A stretch of 64,000 nucleotides of DNA, taken from an uncultured Paracoccaceae bacterium (lineage in GTDB: Bacteria > Pseudomonadota > Alphaproteobacteria > Rhodobacterales > Rhodobacteraceae). The notes below the pieces were generated by a model. It had not been told where the DNA came from and made no database searches. It worked only from the letters and a program-made list of their open reading frames with translations. The position numbers and the translations under genes are program-made. The stretch spans positions 124,001 to 188,000 of the forward strand of contig CANMEQ010000005.1 of NCBI GenBank assembly GCA_947497065.1. Reading direction: 5' to 3'. Each line of letters opens with the position of its first letter. Position 1 is the stretch's first letter. Of this stretch, positions 45,317 to 51,067 are shown one piece after another.

Positions 45317-46579
45317 TTATTGGTAAACGCGCTGACGTGTTTCTTCGAGGCGCTCGAGGATGTCGTCGAGGTTGTCTGGGAACACCATGAATTCCTGAAG
45401 ACCTTCCATGCCCACGGAGGCCATTTCGGCTGGGAAGTCACGGTCGAAGAATTGCATGATGCCGCCGGATGCGTTGTTGGACAGCATGTCGAAGCCTTCT
45501 TGGATGAACTTGTCATCAGACACAGATGCGGCTGCGTTTACAGGCAGCTGGCCCAGTGCGTCGCCCGCGTTGATGGCGGATTGCACGTCTGGGGATGTGA
45601 CGTAGAGCAAGAATGCTTTGGCCGCTTCAACGTTCTGGGCACCGCTTGGGATGTGGAACGTATCTGTTGGCGCATCTTCTGCTGGTGCAACATCAGGGTT
45701 GATCTGTGGGAACTGGTAGAAGTCCAGTTGATCGTCTGTCAGGCCACCGTCGCGGAAGGCTGCGACAGAGAAGTTGCCCATCAGGTAAGATGTGGCTTCG
45801 CCATCAACCATGAACGGCATAGCTTCTTGCCAGCTGTAGGACTGGTGGTCTTCGATGAAGGCCCCCATGTCGATCAGTGTGCGCCAATTTGCGAATGTTT
45901 CGCGCACACGCTCGTCTGTCCATTCCACTTCGCCGTTGGCGAGTTGGATGTGGAAGTCATAGCCGTTTGTGCGGGAGTTGATGTAGTCGAACCAACCGCC
46001 AGCTGTCCAAAGGAACTTGGAGCCGATGGTGTAGCATTTGCGACCGGAATCGATGATCGCCTGACAGTTGGCGATTTCTTCTTCCCATGTGGCAGGCTCG
46101 GAGAGGCCCAGCTCTTCGAAGATGTCTTTGCGGTAGTAAACGCCCCACTGGTAGTAGGTGTACGGCACGCCCCACTGGGCGCCGTCCAATGTCATCGCGC
46201 CTTTTGTGGAGGCGAGGTCTGCCATGGCAGGGTCTTCCCACAGGTCGGAGATATCCATGAACAAGCCGGCGTCGACGTAAGGTGTCATACGTGTGGCGGC
46301 GTACCAGTTTACAACGTCTGGTGCGTTGGCTGTCAGGGCGTTGCGGATTTGTGTTTTCCACGCTTCGCGGTCAACAATTTCCAGCTCGACCGTCAGGTCG
46401 GGGTGCAGCGCGTCGAAATCGGCGGCCATGGTTTCCATCACTGCGCGCGGCGCAGGGTTGGACATGTCAGATACGATGCGCAGCGTGCCTTCAAGGTTGG
46501 CGTGGCCGTCGGCGAATGCGGATGTCGATGCGACACCCAAAGCGAGCGTCGCAACGGACGCCTTTAACATGGAATGCAT
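45317..46579 (-). CDS. Carbohydrate ABC transporter periplasmic binding protein
   Basis: A 420-residue family-1 solute-binding protein. A signal peptide (MHSMLKASVATLALGVASTSAFA, cleavage near residue 23) is followed by EGTLRIVSDMSNPAPRAVMETMAADFDALHPDLTVELEIVDREAWK and QWGVPYTYYQWGVYYRKDIFEELGL, typical of sugar binders. The start at 46579 has an excellent GGAGGAAACC ribosome binding site. First gene of the galactoside operon; alpha- and beta-galactosides are the probable ligands because both hydrolases follow. Divergent from iclR. Confidence 0.94.
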   Translation of the reverse strand: MHSMLKASVATLALGVASTSAFADGHANLEGTLRIVSDMSNPAPRAVMETMAADFDALHPDLTVELEIVDREAWKTQIRNALTANAPDVVNWYAATRMTPYVDAGLFMDISDLWEDPAMADLASTKGAMTLDGAQWGVPYTYYQWGVYYRKDIFEELGLSEPATWEEEIANCQAIIDSGRKCYTIGSKFLWTAGGWFDYINSRTNGYDFHIQLANGEVEWTDERVRETFANWRTLIDMGAFIEDHQSYSWQEAMPFMVDGEATSYLMGNFSVAAFRDGGLTDDQLDFYQFPQINPDVAPAEDAPTDTFHIPSGAQNVEAAKAFLLYVTSPDVQSAINAGDALGQLPVNAAASVSDDKFIQEGFDMLSNNASGGIMQFFDRDFPAEMASVGMEGLQEFMVFPDNLDDILERLEETRQRVYQ

Positions 46580-46628
46580 GGTTTCCTCCCTTAGCTTCCA
46601 TTCGAACCAAGTTTTCTCGTCAATAATG

Positions 46629-46645
46629 GTTTCATTATTTGAAAC
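46629..46645. promoter_or_regulatory. Perfect palindrome GTTTCA-N5-TGAAAC, likely IclR operator
   Basis: GTTTCATTATTTGAAAC is an exact inverted repeat in an AT-rich 155-base divergent promoter region between the binding-protein gene (-) and iclR (+). A second, longer inverted repeat (AACCAAGTTT at 46605 and AAACTTGGTT at 46642) overlaps it. IclR-family operators often have TGAAA/TTTCA half-sites, so the adjacent regulator is the natural candidate. Confidence 0.6.
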
Positions 46646-46734
46646 TTGGTTTTGAATATTGAAATTTAATCTCAAACCGATCATGGTTGTCAACAGCGAG
46701 GTTGGAGGACTTTCGCGTAACGGAGGAGATTTCC

Positions 46735-47523
46735 ATGGCAGCATCAGGGGACGGAACTGTCGGTAAGGCATTGGAAGTATTGGATCAGGTGGCGTCTTTC
46801 GCGCGGCCTGTGCGGTTTTCCGAATTGCTTGAAACCTCGCCCTACCCGAAGGCGACGCTGTACCGATTCGTGCAGACACTGACGAATCAACGGATGCTTT
46901 CGTTTGATCCGGATCGTGGCACATACGCCCCTGGCGTGCGTTTGGTGCGGTTGGCCCATGCGGCGTGGCAGACCGCATCGCTGGCGCCGATTGCACGCGC
47001 GCAGATTGATCAGTTGAGCGCCGATGTGGGCGAGACAGTGCATTTGGCGCAGCTGGATCATGCGCAGGTGATCTATGTGGACAAGCGCAACGCGACGAAC
47101 CCGGTGCCGATGTTCAGCCAATCGGGCAAGGTTGGCCCCGCCTATTGCACCGGTGTGGGCAAGGCGATGATGGCCTATTTGCCGGAGGAAGAGCTGACCC
47201 CCGTGATGGAGCAGCAAAGCTATCACAAGTTTACAGATACGACCCACACCAGCCCCGAAACACTGCGGGAGGAATTGGTTGATATTCGCACCAACGGGTA
47301 CGGGTTTGACCGCGAAGAACACGAGCCGGGCATCATCTGTGTGGCCCTGCCTATTCTCACTGAAACGGGGCGTGTGTTGGGGGCATTGTCTGTCACCAGC
47401 ACCACGGCCCGCACAAATCTGGCAGGGCTGGAAAGCCTTGTTCCCCGAATCAAAACAACAGCGCAGGCCATTTCGCAGGAGGCCAGCAATTGGCATTTCC
47501 CTGCGGCCGCCACGAATACCTAA
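46735..47523 (+). CDS. IclR family transcriptional regulator of the galactoside locus
   Basis: A 262-residue regulator. The N-terminal winged HTH is GKALEVLDQVASFARPVRFSELLETSPYPKATLYRFVQTLTNQRMLSFDPDRGTYAPG. The C-terminal GAF-like effector domain includes VIYVDKRNATNPVPMFSQSGKVGPAYCTGVGKAMMAYLP. The ATG at 46735 has a CGGAGGAGATTTCC ribosome binding site. It is divergent from the binding-protein gene and 14 bases upstream of the transporter ATPase gene, so it probably controls both directions. The inducer is likely a galactose-pathway metabolite (inference). Confidence 0.92.
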   Translation: MAASGDGTVGKALEVLDQVASFARPVRFSELLETSPYPKATLYRFVQTLTNQRMLSFDPDRGTYAPGVRLVRLAHAAWQTASLAPIARAQIDQLSADVGETVHLAQLDHAQVIYVDKRNATNPVPMFSQSGKVGPAYCTGVGKAMMAYLPEEELTPVMEQQSYHKFTDTTHTSPETLREELVDIRTNGYGFDREEHEPGIICVALPILTETGRVLGALSVTSTTARTNLAGLESLVPRIKTTAQAISQEASNWHFPAAATNT

Positions 47524-47537
47524 GAAAGGCACAACCC

Positions 47538-48599
47538 ATGTCCGGTGTAACGCTTAACAAAGTGATCAAGAAATACGGCAATGTTCAGGTGATCCATGGG
47601 ATCGATCTGGAGATTGAGGATGGCGAGTTTTGTGTGTTTGTCGGGCCGTCCGGCTGCGGGAAATCCACATTGCTGCGCATGGTGGCCGGGTTGGAGGAAA
47701 CCACGGGCGGCGAGATGAGCATTGGCGCGCGCGATGTGACGCGGATGGATCCGGCAGAGCGTGGTGTTGCGATGGTGTTCCAGACATACGCGCTGTACCC
47801 GCACATGACGGTGAAGGAAAATATGGGGTTTGGCCTAAAGATGAACGGGCACCCCAAGGCGGAGATCAAAGAAAAGGTCGCCGAGGCGTCGCGGATTTTG
47901 AAGCTGGACGACTATTTGGACCGCAAGCCTGCGGCGCTGTCTGGGGGGCAACGGCAACGTGTGTCTATCGGGCGGGCGATTGTCCGCGGGCCGGAGGTGT
48001 TTTTGTTCGATGAGCCATTGTCGAATCTTGATGCGGAATTGCGGGTTGAGATGCGGGTGGAAATCGCGCGGTTGCACAAAGAAATTGGTGCCACGATGAT
48101 TTACGTGACCCACGATCAGGTCGAGGCGATGACGCTGGCCGATAAGATCGTGGTGCTGCGGTTGGGCCACATCGAACAGGTGGGTGCACCGATGGATTTG
48201 TACCGTGATCCGGACAACAAATTCGTGGCGGGGTTCATTGGATCACCGGCGATGAATTTCATCAAAGGCACGGTTGGCGACGGTGTGGTTGAGGTGCCCG
48301 GATTGGGGCAATCGATCCCGATGGATATTGCGCCTGCGTATAAGGGCAAAGCCGTGGATGTTGGTTTGCGCCCCGAGCATTTGGCGATTGATGCCACGGG
48401 TGGGGATCTGCGCGTGGACCTGACCGAAAGTCTTGGCGGTGTAAGCTACGCCTATCTGGAAAGCCCTGAGGGGGACAGGATTGTCGTGGAAGAACGCGGG
48501 GATGAGCGGGTGAGCGCGGGACAGACAGTGCGCCTGACGTTTGAGCCGCGCCGCGTGTATTTGTTTGATGCGGAAACCGAGCAACGCATTCGCACCTAA
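47538..48599 (+). CDS. Carbohydrate ABC transporter ATP-binding protein (UgpC/MsmK/MalK type)
   Basis: A 353-residue ATPase. Walker A is FVGPSGCGKSTLLRM, the signature [20 protein letters not shown], Walker B VFLFDEPLSNLDAELR, and the switch His lies in YVTHDQVEAMTLADKIVVL. A C-terminal TOBE-type regulatory domain follows (VGLRPEHLAI). An AAGAAAGGC ribosome binding site precedes the ATG at 47538. It is encoded with iclR on the strand opposite the permeases and binding protein, whose missing energy subunit it presumably supplies. Confidence 0.94.
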   Translation: MSGVTLNKVIKKYGNVQVIHGIDLEIEDGEFCVFVGPSGCGKSTLLRMVAGLEETTGGEMSIGARDVTRMDPAERGVAMVFQTYALYPHMTVKENMGFGLKMNGHPKAEIKEKVAEASRILKLDDYLDRKPAALSGGQRQRVSIGRAIVRGPEVFLFDEPLSNLDAELRVEMRVEIARLHKEIGATMIYVTHDQVEAMTLADKIVVLRLGHIEQVGAPMDLYRDPDNKFVAGFIGSPAMNFIKGTVGDGVVEVPGLGQSIPMDIAPAYKGKAVDVGLRPEHLAIDATGGDLRVDLTESLGGVSYAYLESPEGDRIVVEERGDERVSAGQTVRLTFEPRRVYLFDAETEQRIRT

Positions 48600-48627
48600 A
48601 GAGCAGCGGGTTTTGTGGTAAAGGGGG

Positions 48628-48656
48628 CCGGACGCACGATTGTGCGTTCGGTCTTT
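48628..48656 (+). terminator. Rho-independent terminator after the transporter ATPase gene
   Basis: CCGGACGCAC pairs with GTGCGTTCGG (one G-T pair) across GATT and is followed by TCTTTT. It abuts the soeC stop on the other strand. Confidence 0.82.
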
Positions 48657-49552
48657 TAGCGTTTGCCGTAGTAGAGGCCGACTACGTGTTCGGCTTGGGC
48701 AAAGAAAAGCCAACGTGCGGCGAGGACGCCGAGCAGGTGGCTGACCACCGCAAGAGCGGCCAGCAGATGGATCAGCATGCCGGGCAGGCCGCCTGTTATG
48801 GTGAACATCAGGGCGAAGACCGGGAAGAGCGCCATCAGGGTGAGGGCGATGACCCGCAGTTTGAAGGCGTGTTTGCGGCCGATCACGAAGACAAATTCTT
48901 TGAGCAGGTAGTTGGTGCCGGTGTGGGGTGGCTCGAACGCGCGCACGTCGCCGCGTGCGCCAAGGCCCGTCGCGGTGGCGAGGGTGGTGCCTGATTTTTC
49001 CAGCGCGCGGTCGCCGACGATCCAGTGAGCGATTTGCGCGAGGGCCGCTAGGATAAGCAGCGGTATGGCGAGGCCCACGCGCCCGGACAAAAGCGCGCCG
49101 CCTGCGATGCACAGGGTTAAAAACATCAGCGGGGTGGTGATGTTGTGCCACCGCGGCACGGTTTTGATTTGGGTGTAAATCATCGCGGTGGTGAACACCG
49201 TGCCGATGGAGAGGGCCGCGCCGATATAGCCCAAGGGGATGATCCGCGTGTCGGCAAAAAAAAGTGCTGCGCCGTAAACCGCCATGACCAAAAGGGCCAC
49301 GACGGCGCAGATGCCTTCGCGCGACAACCAGCTGGACCGCCATTGTTTAAAGGCTTTGAGGGCGCGTTCGGGGTGGCCCAAGTGGAACGTGGACGCGATG
49401 AGGCCGCCGACGGCCAAGAGGTAGGCGAGCGTGAACCAAACGAAGGCGCCGAAGCCGGTGGGGGAAGGCATGCCGAGGCCGAGGAAGGCGAGCAGGCCGA
49501 AGCCTAGGCCCGAGAGGGTGGAGAACAGGATGACGGAGGGGGCGGGGTGCAT
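48656..49552 (-). CDS. soeC: Membrane anchor of the sulfite dehydrogenase complex (DmsC/SoeC family)
   Basis: A 298-residue, strongly hydrophobic protein with about eight transmembrane helices, of the DmsC anchor family (HPAPSVILFSTLSGLGFGLLAFLG... ; FHLGHPERALKAFKQWRSSWLSREG is diagnostic). It anchors the molybdenum and iron-sulfur subunits to the cytoplasmic face and passes electrons to quinone. The start overlaps the soeB stop (TAATG). SoeC rather than DmsC is preferred because of the taurine neighbours and the leaderless catalytic subunit. Confidence 0.87.
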   Translation of the reverse strand: MHPAPSVILFSTLSGLGFGLLAFLGLGMPSPTGFGAFVWFTLAYLLAVGGLIASTFHLGHPERALKAFKQWRSSWLSREGICAVVALLVMAVYGAALFFADTRIIPLGYIGAALSIGTVFTTAMIYTQIKTVPRWHNITTPLMFLTLCIAGGALLSGRVGLAIPLLILAALAQIAHWIVGDRALEKSGTTLATATGLGARGDVRAFEPPHTGTNYLLKEFVFVIGRKHAFKLRVIALTLMALFPVFALMFTITGGLPGMLIHLLAALAVVSHLLGVLAARWLFFAQAEHVVGLYYGKR

Positions 49553-50319
49553 TAGGTCTTGCCTCCGGGCAGTGTAGTGAGGGTTTTGTCGAGCCAGCCG
49601 AGGAACCCTGTGGGTTCGGTCGCGATGGGATCGAGGAACGGGGCCAGGATATCGACGTCCTCAGAGCGGTCACGATCTTTGACGCGGGGGGGCAGATATT
49701 TGTTCACGGGTTTCGTGCCCATTTCGGGCATCAAATCCATGCCACCCCGTTCAGCTGTGAGTTTGGAGACGTTGCTTTCGGGGTCTGAAAAGTCGCCAAA
49801 GTGGCGGGCACCCGCGGGGCAGGTGCGCACGCAGGCCGGTTCGCGATCTTCTTCGGGGAGGTTTTCGTTATAGATGCGATCCACACAGAGGGTGCATTTT
49901 TTCATAACCTTTTCAGTGGTATCCATTTCGCGCGCGCCGTAGGGGCAGGCCCATGCGCACAGGCCGCAGCCGATGCAATCTTGCTCATTCACCAAGACGA
50001 TGCCGTCCTCGACCCGTTTGTAGCTGGCCCCTGTTGGGCAGACGGTGACGCAGGGGGCGTCTTCGCAGTGCAGGCAGGATTTGGGGAAGTGGACCAGCTG
50101 CGCCGGGGCATCGGTGGGCTGGATTTCGTAGGAGTGGACGCGGTTGAGGAAGGTGCCTGAGGGGGCCGCGCCGTAGGGGTCTTGGTCGGACAGGGGCGCG
50201 CCGTAGTTTTCGGTGTTCCACCCTTTGCACGAGATCACGCAGGCATGGCATCCGACACAGGTATCAAGGTCGATCACGAGGCCGAGTTTGCGGTCGGTGG
50301 AGGTGGGCAAAGTGGTCAT
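49552..50319 (-). CDS. soeB: Iron-sulfur subunit of the sulfite dehydrogenase complex
   Basis: A 255-residue protein with the four-cluster ferredoxin layout of DmsB/SoeB. Cysteine groups are CVGCHACVISCKGWN, CEDAPCVTVCPTGA, CIGCGLCAWACPYGAR, CTLCVD and CVRTCPAGARHFGD. It relays electrons from the molybdenum subunit to the membrane anchor on the cytoplasmic side. Its ATG overlaps the stop of the 56-residue gene upstream (ATGA), and its stop overlaps soeC, so the chain is translationally coupled. Confidence 0.9.
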   Translation of the reverse strand: MTTLPTSTDRKLGLVIDLDTCVGCHACVISCKGWNTENYGAPLSDQDPYGAAPSGTFLNRVHSYEIQPTDAPAQLVHFPKSCLHCEDAPCVTVCPTGASYKRVEDGIVLVNEQDCIGCGLCAWACPYGAREMDTTEKVMKKCTLCVDRIYNENLPEEDREPACVRTCPAGARHFGDFSDPESNVSKLTAERGGMDLMPEMGTKPVNKYLPPRVKDRDRSEDVDILAPFLDPIATEPTGFLGWLDKTLTTLPGGKT

Positions 50320-50486
50320 AAAACACCGTATGGGTTTGGTATGGGTCCGGTATGGGTCTGGTATTGCTTAGGCGCACCCCAGGAGATTGGCTGCTCTGCG
50401 GATTTATCCCATGTGGCAACGAACCAGATGAAGCTGCCGATCATGAGGGCGAGGGCCGCGAAGATGAGGAGGAGGGTGCGTTTCAT
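50316..50486 (-). CDS. 56-residue single-helix membrane protein inside the soe operon (protein Y)
   Basis: A small frame between the exported 193-residue gene and soeB. The product starts MKRTLLLIFAALALMIGSFI, followed by WFVATWDKSAEQPISWGAPK: one transmembrane helix, N terminus probably inside, then a short polar part. The last ~15 residues (QYQTHTGPIPNPYGVL) are encoded by an 11-base repeat block. Both ends overlap neighbours (TGATG upstream, ATGA downstream), strong evidence of real translation. No recognised family. It might assist assembly or anchoring of the Soe complex (inference). Confidence 0.72.
   Translation of the reverse strand: MKRTLLLIFAALALMIGSFIWFVATWDKSAEQPISWGAPKQYQTHTGPIPNPYGVL
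50329..50367 (+). repeat. Dispersed 11-base tandem repeat block, copy 3 (within a coding region)
   Basis: Three perfect units of TATGGGTNNGG (NN = TT, CC, CT) followed by TATTGC, the same terminal sequence as the block at 31251-31289. On the minus strand it encodes the Pro/Tyr-rich tail of the 56-residue protein upstream of soeB. Confidence 0.85.
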
Positions 50487-51067
50487 CAGCTGTTTGTTCC
50501 ATTCTGCTGGCCACGCGGCACTCCGAAGAAGATCATATTGTGAGGGGCGTTTCGCTCCCTTAACACATCTTCGAACTGTAGGTCGCCAAGCAGGGCTGCA
50601 ATTGCATTGCTGACACTGGCAAAGGCAGGTCGGTCTTCCCTGCTGGCGTTTGTCAGTTCTTCGATATCGTGGGCTTCGCCGTATGCGCGGACGGCATCAA
50701 CGGCGCTCCTACCCATGTTGGGGAAGTCGTCGGTCGCCCAGCCCCAGGTGAAGGTTCGCGTTTCTGGTTCGTAGACACCAATAAGTTCTGCTGCAACCGT
50801 TTCGGTGATGCCGAGTGAGGCCATCTTGCCATCTACTTCGCCCCAGAGTTCCATATGGAGTTCGCCCAGTTCCAAGAGCTTAACGGGATCATAGGTGAAC
50901 GATGGATATCGCGCAGACCACGCATCTCTTCGTGCCGGGTTCTCTGCAAACGCAGCTTCGACCAGAGCATCGAACGTGGTTGGAGACTCGTCCGCGCATA
51001 TTGATCCGGCCATGAGCACGCTGATGGTCGCACCGGCAATGGATTTGGCGAGACGTGATTGGATCAT
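50486..51067 (-). CDS. Exported protein of unknown function inside the soe operon (protein X)
   Basis: A 193-residue protein with an N-terminal signal (MIQSRLAKSIAGATISVLMAGSICA, cleavage near residue 25). The periplasmic part of about 168 residues includes FTWGWATDDFPNMGRSAVDAVRAYGEAHDIEELTNAS. This stretch faintly recalls DUF6882 proteins; I cannot confirm that. The ATG at 51067 overlaps the soeA stop (ATGA) and has a GGAAGG ribosome binding site; a Met five codons upstream is less likely. The stop overlaps the next gene (TGATG). A periplasmic protein between cytoplasmic soeA and soeB is unexpected. Confidence 0.8.
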   Translation of the reverse strand: MIQSRLAKSIAGATISVLMAGSICADESPTTFDALVEAAFAENPARRDAWSARYPSFTYDPVKLLELGELHMELWGEVDGKMASLGITETVAAELIGVYEPETRTFTWGWATDDFPNMGRSAVDAVRAYGEAHDIEELTNASREDRPAFASVSNAIAALLGDLQFEDVLRERNAPHNMIFFGVPRGQQNGTNS

